NCBI GenBank assembly: GCA_963989245.1
Contig: OZ022345.1
Location: 24,557,196-24,621,195 of the forward strand
Direction of reading: 5' to 3'
From: Nansenia antarctica
Lineage: Eukaryota; Chordata; Actinopteri; Argentiniformes; Microstomatidae
Length of the DNA: 64,000 bases
Shown in pieces: positions 11,587 through 20,915 of the stretch. Every line of letters starts with the position of its first letter. The first letter of the stretch is position 1. Position numbers and translations under genes: made by a program. The notes beneath the pieces are model-generated. The model had not been told where the DNA came from. It saw only the letters and a list, made by a program, of their open reading frames with translations, and did no database searches.

Positions 11587-11599
11587 CATCCCCCCTCGG
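11587..11599 (-). promoter_or_regulatory. Polypurine tract
   Basis: Directly inside the 3' LTR the minus strand reads CCGAGGGGGGATG, the expected primer for plus-strand DNA synthesis. Confidence 0.85.
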
Positions 11600-12109
11600 A
11601 CCACCCAGAGGGTGTTCCGAAACTAAATGACCACATAAACCAAAACAAAAACACAACCCCCACATACCACAGCTAAGAAAATACAAAAAATAAAAAACAA
11701 CAAACCAAAAAAAAAATAAAAAAATAAAAAATAACTATCAAGAACCCAAAGACATCATGCAAAAAATAGAAACTAACCAATAATAAAAAGAATCTCGAAA
11801 ACAACAATCACAATTAAACTAAACACAGTCCATCATGCACAAATTAACATAGAAACTTCCAACGACCGATGTTTTCTTTGTCCTTCAAGCGTCGGGGTCA
11901 GAGGTTACTAGCACTTGTACCCAGTTGGAGAACAGCCTTTACCGCTGTCTCAGATTGATATCCTTCCCAGTCAAGAGCGTTTTCTTCGTTGCGCTAGGAA
12001 CAGAACCGCTTTCCTATCTTTGCATAACCACCACACCACTTCTCAACTGACATCAATCACATGATACAGAAAGAAACAAACAGTAATCGACGCAAATAAT
12101 CACAAAACA
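11600..12109 (-). other. Retroviral 3' untranslated region
   Basis: About 500 bases between the env stop and the polypurine tract, A/T-rich (A-runs near 11700). No accessory ORF was supportable. Confidence 0.6.
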
Positions 12110-14653
12110 TCACTTAATAAACAAATCATCAAAAGAGGAAACAAAATCAGAAAGCAAAACAGAATCCAGCTTTTGCTCATCAGCTACGTTGGTCAGCACC
12201 AAAGCATTAATAGGAACATCCGAAATACACTTTCCAAAACATTTGATCAAAATACCAAGTAACATAATACAGATGATAATGACAACAAAAATAATAGCGA
12301 CGGACCTGATCATATTACCAATACCTGAAAAAGCAGAATCAAAGAAATCTAACATATTCCAACCGTGTTCTTTATGTAAATCCTCAACACCCTTCTTGTT
12401 AGATTCATGAAAATCATGCAAAGCGTTACCAGAATCCGAAATATAACTGCAGCATTCACCGCCTATCAAAGCACAAGTACCACCCTGACTGGCCAAAATA
12501 ATGTCCAAAGCCATTCTATTTTGGAGAGCTACATTCTTAGTTTCAGTCAATTCAGTGGCCAGGGCAGACACTACAGCATCCGAAGCATTAATGTGTTTTT
12601 CAAGAACGGATGATAAGGCACTTAATTCAGTCTGAGTGTTGTAGACACCATAACTTGGGAATATTAGGCCAAAAAACTTCTGAGCGGCAGACAACGCCCT
12701 ACGACTACGATGGGTTGCTTGTTTGTGAAGTACAGACATCTCCTCCCGAGTAACTTTCCTAATCAAAGGTATCAGATGAGCCAAATAACAACCACCCTCA
12801 ATGAAAGCAGGAAGCTTAGAGAATGCATCATTATCACACACAAGAAACACATGTTCCGGGAGTTGAAGCTCCGTACCAGGATACGAGAAAATGGTTCCAC
12901 CTACACAAGACGCAGCCCCTAACTGACGAACCGAGCTGATCTTGGGCCGTACTTGAATGTCAATACAGGTTGTAACATTTACGAGAGGCATGACTTTAAG
13001 CTGCGTGGTGCCTCTCTGCCGTCTGGTAGTATTGGTATCATGTAATTTTATTTGAGGCACCATAGCACAATCAACAACTTTACATTTTAATCCAGAAATA
13101 ACAACTGAACCCCTCCACCGTGTAGAAGTCACACTCCCAGAACATGACAGATGAGGACTCAATGCAGTACCATTTAATTGAGCGAACATAGCTTGGATAA
13201 TATATATCTTCTTCGGACCTGTTGGTTGTGACAAATGTGTAAGCCTATCAATAATAACCTTCCCCACACCGCTAGGCCTATGGTGTTTGTTAACCGCTGC
13301 TGTCAGACGTTCCAACACACCAATATCCACACCTGCATAGGAAGAATTTAAAGGAACCAGAATCGTGCTGGGCTGACAAGAAGAGCTCTGGTTCTTGCCC
13401 TGTAAAACAAATGGGGCTAAACCCTGCCAATTATAATGAAGCCATTCTGCTTTAGTTAACGGTATGGGGAAAAACATAGGAGCAGACGCACTTACAGGGA
13501 CCTGTTGACAAATCCAGCAATCAGAATAATTCATTTTTGAAGCAAAATCTTTCATGATACTAGTGGCAGAATTAGGGTGGGACCGTGTCCCCAGGTGATT
13601 AGAATCATACAACAAATAATCGTCAGTAGCAACTACAATCGCCTTCGTAGGAGCCTTCACAGCAACATTTTCAACCTTTCCTGGTAACTCATCGTGAACA
13701 TATTTATGCACCAATGTCTCACAGTCCGAGGTCCTATAGTGGTGTGGATAGTCAGGCCTGGTCCTACAAATTATGTCCTTGAAATTGTTGGATTTACTAG
13801 ACACCGGTTCACCGATATCACGTCTAGCACACCAATACGAGCTCTCTTCCTGGTCAACATTAGTTAATGTCACACGAGTTTCTTGCATGTTGCTTGAGTA
13901 CTGATCAAGTGTAATATATGTAGTATCCAATAAATACCACTCGCTCTCTTCGGCGGTATAGATCAAACAATCATCAATAGTACAACGTGAATGTGGGCAA
14001 GTAAAAGCTCTACTTGCTATGACCATTCTTCTCTGACGTCCAGGCATAACAGTGTGTGAGTAAAGTGTAACATTGTCCAAAGAAGTCAATGGGGTAGGAA
14101 CACTAAGGGGTATATCAGTCTCTGAAACGGCATGGCTTGAGTTTCCTCCTAATTGGCCTTGGTGTTTTACGGGGTCTGACTGGTTGAGGTGTATCACTGA
14201 CAGGTCTGTGTCTCTCAATGGTACCTCGGTCCGGGCATCCGCCCGGGTTGCTGACATCTCCGTCTGGAGCATTGTCAGGGTCGGAAGGGGTGACAACAGG
14301 GGCAACACCAGGCTCGGTAGAACCCCCAAGAGGGGTGTCGCAGTCACTGGATCCTTCACGGTCTCCGTTGACCCACTCATCAGTGGGCTGGACAGGGTCT
14401 GGGACGAGGCCCCCGGCATCATCTGCATCATGACGCAGATACTCACCAACATCTTCGTCAGCCTGGATGTCCAAGCTGTGGACTTCCTCGTCCCCAGGGA
14501 TCTCCTCACCATCCTGCTGAGGTTCTCCCTCATCGTCCTCATTGGGCGCCTTGATGCAGTGATGAACGTGATACCAGGTGGGGGACCCCTTGATCTGGAG
14601 GGCAGTCCCAGTGCACCGAACGACCTCGTAAGGTCCTTCCCGTCGAGCCTCAT
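12110..14653 (-). CDS. env: Retroviral Env polyprotein, open frame 847 codons
   Basis: Surface and transmembrane envelope glycoprotein, normally made from spliced RNA and placed in the membrane. Visible features in order: overlap with pol over codons 1-180, a CWIC (CxxC) motif at about 379-382, many NxS/T sites, furin-type RSRR at 649-652, a hydrophobic stretch after it, a heptad-like region, CX6CC at 727-735, one membrane span at about 784-806 and a ~40-residue tail. This is the gamma-type layout in which CxxC and CX6CC pair. The true start is uncertain: the first ~180 codons share sequence with pol and may not be translated, and a hydrophobic MLVSICVMM stretch at residue 68 is one possible signal-peptide start. 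No stops or frameshifts were seen. Confidence 0.9.
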   Translation of the reverse strand: MRLDGKDLTRSFGALGLPSRSRGPPPGITFITASRRPMRTMRENLSRMVRRSLGTRKSTAWTSRLTKMLVSICVMMQMMPGASSQTLSSPLMSGSTETVKDPVTATPLLGVLPSLVLPLLSPLPTLTMLQTEMSATRADARTEVPLRDTDLSVIHLNQSDPVKHQGQLGGNSSHAVSETDIPLSVPTPLTSLDNVTLYSHTVMPGRQRRMVIASRAFTCPHSRCTIDDCLIYTAEESEWYLLDTTYITLDQYSSNMQETRVTLTNVDQEESSYWCARRDIGEPVSSKSNNFKDIICRTRPDYPHHYRTSDCETLVHKYVHDELPGKVENVAVKAPTKAIVVATDDYLLYDSNHLGTRSHPNSATSIMKDFASKMNYSDCWICQQVPVSASAPMFFPIPLTKAEWLHYNWQGLAPFVLQGKNQSSSCQPSTILVPLNSSYAGVDIGVLERLTAAVNKHHRPSGVGKVIIDRLTHLSQPTGPKKIYIIQAMFAQLNGTALSPHLSCSGSVTSTRWRGSVVISGLKCKVVDCAMVPQIKLHDTNTTRRQRGTTQLKVMPLVNVTTCIDIQVRPKISSVRQLGAASCVGGTIFSYPGTELQLPEHVFLVCDNDAFSKLPAFIEGGCYLAHLIPLIRKVTREEMSVLHKQATHRSRRALSAAQKFFGLIFPSYGVYNTQTELSALSSVLEKHINASDAVVSALATELTETKNVALQNRMALDIILASQGGTCALIGGECCSYISDSGNALHDFHESNKKGVEDLHKEHGWNMLDFFDSAFSGIGNMIRSVAIIFVVIIICIMLLGILIKCFGKCISDVPINALVLTNVADEQKLDSVLLSDFVSSFDDLFIK

Positions 14654-17600
14654 GCCACTTCCGTCTGTAGACCTTCACGTAGACCTTGTCACCCGGTTGC
14701 AACGCGTCCTTCCTCTCCTGTGCGTTCACCTCCTCCTCACGTTCCTGTTTGTGGAGCACATAAGAAGAGATACTCTTTTGCCGGTTAGTCATGTACTGTA
14801 CATAGGCTTTCATGTCACTCTCCAGGAGAGCCAAACTTGGCCCTTTCCCACTGGTTCGTACACAGGGAGCTGTCATTATCCTCCCCATCACCAGTTCATG
14901 GGGAGTCAAGTGCAGCCCTCGAATCTCACTGGAACGACAGGCCATCAATGCAAGAGGGAGTCCTTCCAACCAATTAAGACCTGTATGCTTACAGACCTTA
15001 GAAAGACGGTTCTTAAGGACCCCGTTCATCCTCTCTACTATCCCCTGGCTTTGAGGTGAGTAAATACACCCAAGTCTCTGCTTGATTCCCAACTTTTGTA
15101 GTATAAGCTTTACCGTCTTATCCACAAATTCCTTACCATTGTCTGACGATATCCTATCTGGAATTCCAAACCTAGGCATGACTTCCCTGCATAGGAACTT
15201 TGCTACAGACTGAGCATCCTTTCTTCGAGTGGGGCAAGCTTCTACCCATCTGCTGAACCTGTCTACTACAACTAGCATGTACCTGTATCCTGCAATAGGT
15301 TGAATCATGTCCACATAATCAATCACTAAATGTTTCATTGGCCCGTTTGGGGTAGGGATATGCCCAGTTCCCACTGGTATTCCAGGTCTGATATTGTTCT
15401 TCAAACAGACCACACATTGACCAAGGACATGGTCTATTTGTTCCAACAAATATGGAGCCCAAAAACCATATTCCTTGGTGATCTTGCGTCTTACCTCCCC
15501 CCTGGACACATGTGCTAATCCATGAGCTTCCTGTATCAGTACGCCTAATAAATCTGGGGGTGCCACAACCAGCCCCTCATGATTTCTCCATAGACCTGTG
15601 TCATCCTGACTAGCTCCTCTTGTTAACCATAAGTTTTTGTCTAGCGCATTTGCCTCACTCTGTAACATCAACAAATCCTCAAGCGTGACCATGCCCTGTA
15701 ACTGTACTTCATGTGTGACCAGCAGAACTTTACCTGCTTTGTCTGCTCCTGTAATAGCTTTGGCTGCATCATCTGCAGCCCTGTTACCTTGTGTGACATG
15801 TGATGAGTCAGATCTGTGTGCGGCACATTTCACTATGGCTAATTCCCTTGGTTTCATCATGGCTTGTAACAGCTTCATGATTTGAGCGTGGTGCTGAATA
15901 GGCGAACCATCAGTTTTCTTAAAACCCCGTCCCTTCCATACAGCTCCATGTAAATGACACACATTGTGGGCATAGGCAGAGTCGGTGTATACTGTCACTC
16001 TTTGTCCGGTTCCCAAATTGCATGCTTCTGTGAGGGCAATCAATTCAGCCAACTGAGCTGAACAAGGCTGAGGAACAGCCTCGGCCTGTTCTACAATGAA
16101 CTTCGAATTTTGGGATCGGACTATGGCATACCCGGCACGTAAATGTTCTCCTACCCGGTAACAAGATCCATCAGTCCAATACTCAACGTCAGCTTCCTTT
16201 AAAGGCAAAGCTAGTAGATCTGCTCTAAGCTTAGAGTACCTCGTAGCTTCCTTCACACAATCGTGTGGTTCCCCATCTTCTGGGGTTGGCAAGGTCTCTG
16301 CTGGGTTAAGTGTGTTACATCTTAGTAAGGTTACATCTTCCCTTTCCAACATCCTGTAATAATCCCTAATCCTAGGCATCGTCAAAGTGTACTTGCCTTG
16401 ATTCAAGAGGTTCCTTAGACTGTGGTGGCAGAGAATGGTAATTGGGTACCCCATTGTTAAGGCTGTTGCCTTCTCGTACATAAGATAAGCCCCGGCCATT
16501 GCTCTGTAACATGGCGCGAAACCCATTTCTACCTCTGAATATGCGACAGAGTAATAGGCTATGGGCTGTGGACTAGGTCCAATGCCTGTTGGTTGCGTAA
16601 GAACAGCGCAGGCATACTTCCCCTCGGCTGAAGAAGAAACATACAATCCAAATTCTTTGGAATAATCTGGAAGCGCTAAAGCTGGCGCTTCTTGCAATTT
16701 GTGTTTAATTGTCTCAAACGCCAAATCAGCTTCCCTTGTCCAAGTAATGCAAGATTGGAGGTTATCGCTACCTGTTTCCTTAATCATCCCCCTCAATGGA
16801 GCGACTAGTCTAGAGTAATCCTCCACCCATGCTGAACTATACCCAGTAATGCCCAAAAACATCATCATTTCCCTAACCGTTCGTGGTTTTGGAGCCCTCT
16901 GAATAGCTTCCAAATGTTCATTTGTGACGCTGCGATGTCCCTGCGTAATGGATTGTCCTAAGTAAGTTACCTTTTCCTGACAATACTGTAGCTTCTTTTT
17001 AGACACCTTGTGTCCCTTCTCCGCCAAAACCTTTAACAGTTTGACGGAATCCCTGTGACATGTTTCTTCATCTGGGGCACAAAGGAGTATGTCATCCATG
17101 TACTGAATGGCAGTACTACTTATCATCTGTTCTAACCCGTCTAAGTCCTCCCTTAAGACCTGATTAAAAACATGAGGACTGTGTTTGTACCCCTGTGGCA
17201 TTCTGGTATATTGATAATGCTGACCTTTGTAGGTAAACCCAAATAACCCTTGACTTTCTACACTAAGAGGTATAGAAAAGAAAGCCCCGCATAAATCAAT
17301 CACTGTAAATACTTTGGCTGTAGATGGAATCTGAGTCAACAGCACATGAGGATCAGGAACTTCAGCTGGATAGCTGACGACTACCTCATTCACAGCCCGT
17401 AGGTCATGTACCAGACGATATGAACCATCAGGTTTCGTCACTGGCAGAAGAGGTGTATTGCTTAACGGATATTGAGTTATCTTCAGGACTCCTGCCTCTA
17501 ACAGTCCTTTGATCTGTGGCTCAATTCCATCAATTGCTTCCTGTTTCAATGGGTATTGGTTTTTCCAAGGGGGTTCTGCACCCGGTATGAGTTCAACTCT

Positions 17601-18635
17601 CAATGGACGAGCTGATTTCACAAATCCAATGTCTGTACTGTTCTTTGCCCACAGGTCGGCTGGCACATTCTGCATCATTTCTTCTCTGAGGTCTCTGTCA
17701 GCTTGTACAGGAAGGATTAGCTGGTTCATTAGCTTCACAGTCTGCGGATGTCCTATTCCTTGAGCAGAGATCATCAGTTTTGTGAACTGTCCATCAATGC
17801 TCCTCCAGATAGCAGGGTTTTCTTTTGTCGTTACAAATCTGGCTTTTTCTGAGTCTGCCATCATTGCCCCTAAATGCTTCTGCTTATAGTGTTCAGATAT
17901 CATAAGTGTCACATGAGGGATGCTACCCTCAATCTTATGCTCCTGATCTAGATAAGTGTCACTGTTTATCTTCATAGCCACTCCCTGAGGGCCTAGGATT
18001 ATACAACTTGCACTAAGCTGTACCTGTTTTGGCTGATGCTTCAGCCACTCATCTGGGGTTGCATCTGCAACTTCTCTAAAATACTGGAGTGTACAATGCA
18101 ATGGATCAGTAGGCCTTCTGGCCTCTGCCATGTGTGCCAGGATATAATTGTCCCACATCCTTGCTGGTTCCATTAGGTCTGGGCTAAGCCCTCCCACCCA
18201 ATATACCATAGATGCGTTGTTGTCCATCATGACAGACAGTTGTCTGTTCTCTTGTGGCACTGTCACCTGACAGCCGTCCGGTGTGCATTTCACGGTACAA
18301 TTTAACTGGCATAGTGCATCTCTCCCTAGTAGCCCTATTGGCGTGTGTTCTGATACAAGTATTGACAGATTTGCTCTCTGTCCTTTGTACTCTAAGCTTA
18401 CAAGCTCAGTAGTAGGGATCAGCTGTTTAATTCCCTCGAATCCGATTGTCTTCACATATCTCCCAGACATAGGAAGGTGCGTGGCGTCTTCAGGCTTCAG
18501 ACAGGTGTAGGCTGCTCCACTGTCCACCATCAATTCTAATGGACGTTGGTTGACCGACACCCATATTGTAGGTTCATCTTCAGGCCTGTTTGTCACCACC
18601 AGCTGGCACCCCCCTTTCGGATCTTCTGGGCACCC
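14115..18635 (-). CDS. pol: Retroviral Pol, same frame as gag after a TAG
   Basis: Protease, reverse transcriptase/RNase H and integrase. The frame is continuous with gag across the TAG at 18636-18638 and has no ATG at its start, so expression is expected by readthrough as a Gag-Pol fusion. Numbering from the GTG at 18599: protease DSG at 26-28, reverse transcriptase YMDD at 500-503, RNase H YWTDGS at about 807, integrase zinc-binding HGLAH to CVVC at about 1025-1065, catalytic D in VIDYVD (about 1094), D in SSDNGKEF (about 1152) and E in GIVERMN (about 1188), then a GPY-type C-terminal module. Length and order match full retroviral Pol. The 3' end overlaps the env frame by about 540 bases. 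Confidence 0.95.
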   Translation of the reverse strand, partial: GCPEDPKGGCQLVVTNRPEDEPTIWVSVNQRPLELMVDSGAAYTCLKPEDATHLPMSGRYVKTIGFEGIKQLIPTTELVSLEYKGQRANLSILVSEHTPIGLLGRDALCQLNCTVKCTPDGCQVTVPQENRQLSVMMDNNASMVYWVGGLSPDLMEPARMWDNYILAHMAEARRPTDPLHCTLQYFREVADATPDEWLKHQPKQVQLSASCIILGPQGVAMKINSDTYLDQEHKIEGSIPHVTLMISEHYKQKHLGAMMADSEKARFVTTKENPAIWRSIDGQFTKLMISAQGIGHPQTVKLMNQLILPVQADRDLREEMMQNVPADLWAKNSTDIGFVKSARPLRVELIPGAEPPWKNQYPLKQEAIDGIEPQIKGLLEAGVLKITQYPLSNTPLLPVTKPDGSYRLVHDLRAVNEVVVSYPAEVPDPHVLLTQIPSTAKVFTVIDLCGAFFSIPLSVESQGLFGFTYKGQHYQYTRMPQGYKHSPHVFNQVLREDLDGLEQMISSTAIQYMDDILLCAPDEETCHRDSVKLLKVLAEKGHKVSKKKLQYCQEKVTYLGQSITQGHRSVTNEHLEAIQRAPKPRTVREMMMFLGITGYSSAWVEDYSRLVAPLRGMIKETGSDNLQSCITWTREADLAFETIKHKLQEAPALALPDYSKEFGLYVSSSAEGKYACAVLTQPTGIGPSPQPIAYYSVAYSEVEMGFAPCYRAMAGAYLMYEKATALTMGYPITILCHHSLRNLLNQGKYTLTMPRIRDYYRMLEREDVTLLRCNTLNPAETLPTPEDGEPHDCVKEATRYSKLRADLLALPLKEADVEYWTDGSCYRVGEHLRAGYAIVRSQNSKFIVEQAEAVPQPCSAQLAELIALTEACNLGTGQRVTVYTDSAYAHNVCHLHGAVWKGRGFKKTDGSPIQHHAQIMKLLQAMMKPRELAIVKCAAHRSDSSHVTQGNRAADDAAKAITGADKAGKVLLVTHEVQLQGMVTLEDLLMLQSEANALDKNLWLTRGASQDDTGLWRNHEGLVVAPPDLLGVLIQEAHGLAHVSRGEVRRKITKEYGFWAPYLLEQIDHVLGQCVVCLKNNIRPGIPVGTGHIPTPNGPMKHLVIDYVDMIQPIAGYRYMLVVVDRFSRWVEACPTRRKDAQSVAKFLCREVMPRFGIPDRISSDNGKEFVDKTVKLILQKLGIKQRLGCIYSPQSQGIVERMNGVLKNRLSKVCKHTGLNWLEGLPLALMACRSSEIRGLHLTPHELVMGRIMTAPCVRTSGKGPSLALLESDMKAYVQYMTNRQKSISSYVLHKQEREEEVNAQERKDALQPGDKVYVKVYRRKWHEARREGPYEVVRCTGTALQIKGSPTWYHVHHCIKAPNEDDEGEPQQDGEEIPGDEEVHSLDIQADEDVGEYLRHDADDAGGLVPDPVQPTDEWVNGDREGSSDCDTPLGGSTEPGVAPVVTPSDPDNAPDGDVSNPGGCPDRGTIERHRPVSDTPQPVRPRKTPRPIRRKLKPCRFRD

Positions 18636-18638
18636 CTA
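18636..18638 (-). promoter_or_regulatory. Gag/Pol TAG readthrough stop
   Basis: Gag ends in TAG and is followed directly by GGGTGC. The pol frame continues in the same phase with no other stop. Amber readthrough is the known strategy of gammaretroviruses and relatives. Any downstream pseudoknot has not been tested. Confidence 0.85.
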
Positions 18639-20915
18639 TAGCGCAGCTGCTGGGCCTCCATAGGGGTTCACCACTCCTGGAGCCGGTGCAGCAGGGGGCT
18701 TATTTCCTCCTTTCTGTTTCCCCCCTGCGCCCCCCTGGTTCTTCTTAAAGCAGGTACGTTTTAAGTGTCCATACTGGCCGCATACGAAACATGGTCCTAG
18801 TACCCTCCTCGGTGCTGTGGTCCATCCCTCTTGTGGTGGTCCTTGGCCAGGCTGGTTGTATGGAACCACTTGCACCCCTGGTGGCCCCTGTGGGTATGGA
18901 TTCCCCCCTTGTGGCCCCTGTGGGTATGACTGGGGAGGGACAATTTGCAGTTGCTGTGGCTGAGATGGGACCTGTAGGGCTATAGTCTGCTCTCTCTCTT
19001 TGGTTTTCTTGCCTTCTTGCAATTGCACTTGAGTTAGTTTTCTGAGTGAGTCCTCGTCTTGTGCCTTCTGTGCCTGAATCTTCTTTCTAAATAATTCTAC
19101 TTGGTGTGCTATGTTGTCTATATAAACAGCCTTGCTCATGTGTCGTAGGCCCACCACTTCTGCTAACTTGTTCTTAACTGGGGTAGGGAGACCTTGTTGA
19201 ATCTTTTCCCTGATTATGGCTTTTTCTAACGGGTTATCTTCGGCATCCTTCCCTGTCACACTTCTCCATTGAGAGTGCACACGGGCAACGTACCCCCGGG
19301 GATTTTCATCTCCCCCCAGTGGCTTCACAATGACATTGTCTGGGTGAATGTGAGTAGGGTATGTTTCTCTGATTGCCTTCCACAGCTTGCCTCTGTTTGC
19401 TGCGAAGAGTTCTGGATCATAAACGGATGTATCGATATATCTATGAAGTCCCGCCTTCATCAATATTTCCTGCATGGTGTCCAATCCTGTAATGGTAGCT
19501 AAGAGTCTTTTCAAATCCCCCATAGCAGCGTGCGTCCCCGTCAATCTCACGTCGACTTGCGCCGTCCAAGGATGACCTCCATCTTCCAAGACTGGGAGTT
19601 TTTCAATCACTTCTGACAGATCCGTATGATTCCAAGGACGATATTCCATCTGGTTACCTCGAATCAGCACTGGGAAGTTCCCCTGAGTTTCCTCTTCTTC
19701 CGATGCTGTTTCATAATCGCTTACTTGTGGCTCTTGTGGCTCCGTCTTTATTTCCCGCCTTGGTGTCGCTTCCCGCCTTGGTGTCGCTTCCCGCCTTGGT
19801 GTCGCTTCCCGCCTTGGTGTCGCTCCGGACCTTGGTGTCGCTCCGGACCTTGGGGAGTTCAACCGGGATGCAGGTGATGCTGCCGCTTGAGATTGACGAC
19901 ACGTTTCTCTCTCTACGTCTAGGTCCTGCAGCTGTTGTCTGTAGTCCTCTTCGTTTCTTAGGATTTTCGCACGGAGTTTTCTTGCCCTCCTTTCTCCCTC
20001 CTCTTCATCCCTGTCTTCCTGCAGCTTCTTCTTCTTTTGCTCTAAGCTCTCTCTCCTCTTCCCTGCCTTCAGAGACTTCTGCTCATCTTCCGAACTATTT
20101 TCTTCTTTTCCCTTCTTATAGCGTATTTTCCCTCCCTGCTTTTCGGCCCTGGCTAGTAGTTTTCTTATCGGAGAACTGTAGCCTCCTTGTGCATTGCTGT
20201 CATCACTGGAATCTTTGCCATCTCCTCCACTGCCATCTTCACCGTCATCCGTCTTGTCCCTCCTGTCGTCCCCTTTTTCCCTCGGCTCCTCCTTTATTTT
20301 CGGTTTGGCACCAGACCTGTTCTCTGGTTCGAAGTCCACGGTCACTTTCGCTCTTCCCCTCTCCAGTACATTGTCATCCTTATCTTTGATAGTGAAGGTT
20401 CCACTCGTACTTAGGACAGGGACCTGAGGGTAGATCCGCTGAGAATTGTCCTCCAGTCTCTTGGCATAGGGAGGAGGACTGGAGATTGGAGCTGTGTGTG
20501 AGAATGGAATGTTCACTTTCTCTTCCATTGCTTTGGCCAATTCATCTCTTTTTTCTGGATCCATGTGAGCTGTTTTCTCTTTCCAAGCTAATGCTACTTT
20601 CTGCCCCTCTACCTTGAAGAGGTCTAAAATAGCTAACTCTAACCTGCGTTTCTCTGATCTAATCTTTCCTTTTTGATGCGCCTTATGTACATTGATAAGT
20701 ATCTCCAATGTTGCAATTAATTGTAAATCAAAGGTGCCCTCTGCTGGCCATGGTTGTTCAATGTCTGCCCAACGAATATTCCATTTCGTTGATATCTCGC
20801 TAATCTCCTTAACAAGAGGATTCATTTTTTCCACTATAGCCACAGGAGATGAATTTGCTAATATTCCCTTGGCTGTATTAACAGCCCTCACAATGTTACT
20901 GGGTTTGGCTCCCAT
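18636..20915 (-). CDS. gag: Retroviral Gag, 759 codons
   Basis: Structural polyprotein that assembles the capsid at the membrane. It begins MGAKPSN, so Gly2 could be myristoylated. A PPPY late-budding motif lies at 147-150. A long charged, Lys/Glu-rich segment (about 190-345) with coiled-coil character is followed by tandem ATPRRE repeats (about 350-385), a capsid-like region, a Gln/Pro-rich stretch, and one CCHC zinc knuckle (CFVCGQYGHLKRTC) near residue 707. It is longer than usual for gammaretroviral Gag because of the charged and repeat regions. The start is the first ATG of the frame, which opens with the expected Met-Gly. No internal break. Confidence 0.93.
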   Translation of the reverse strand: MGAKPSNIVRAVNTAKGILANSSPVAIVEKMNPLVKEISEISTKWNIRWADIEQPWPAEGTFDLQLIATLEILINVHKAHQKGKIRSEKRRLELAILDLFKVEGQKVALAWKEKTAHMDPEKRDELAKAMEEKVNIPFSHTAPISSPPPYAKRLEDNSQRIYPQVPVLSTSGTFTIKDKDDNVLERGRAKVTVDFEPENRSGAKPKIKEEPREKGDDRRDKTDDGEDGSGGDGKDSSDDSNAQGGYSSPIRKLLARAEKQGGKIRYKKGKEENSSEDEQKSLKAGKRRESLEQKKKKLQEDRDEEEGERRARKLRAKILRNEEDYRQQLQDLDVERETCRQSQAAASPASRLNSPRSGATPRSGATPRREATPRREATPRREATPRREIKTEPQEPQVSDYETASEEEETQGNFPVLIRGNQMEYRPWNHTDLSEVIEKLPVLEDGGHPWTAQVDVRLTGTHAAMGDLKRLLATITGLDTMQEILMKAGLHRYIDTSVYDPELFAANRGKLWKAIRETYPTHIHPDNVIVKPLGGDENPRGYVARVHSQWRSVTGKDAEDNPLEKAIIREKIQQGLPTPVKNKLAEVVGLRHMSKAVYIDNIAHQVELFRKKIQAQKAQDEDSLRKLTQVQLQEGKKTKEREQTIALQVPSQPQQLQIVPPQSYPQGPQGGNPYPQGPPGVQVVPYNQPGQGPPQEGWTTAPRRVLGPCFVCGQYGHLKRTCFKKNQGGAGGKQKGGNKPPAAPAPGVVNPYGGPAAAL
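19754..19860 (-). repeat. 18-bp in-frame repeat within gag
   Basis: About four close and two diverged copies of GCTTCCCGCCTTGGTGTC (+ strand) encode ATPRRE or ATPRSG. The period is a multiple of three, so the frame is kept and the array can vary in length. Confidence 0.9.

Noticed and set aside
14073..15059. 328-codon + strand ORF
   Set aside because: Antisense shadow of the pol/env overlap; no recognisable protein.
19703..20389. 228-codon + strand ORF over gag
   Set aside because: Antisense shadow of the charged Lys/Glu-rich part of gag, low complexity.
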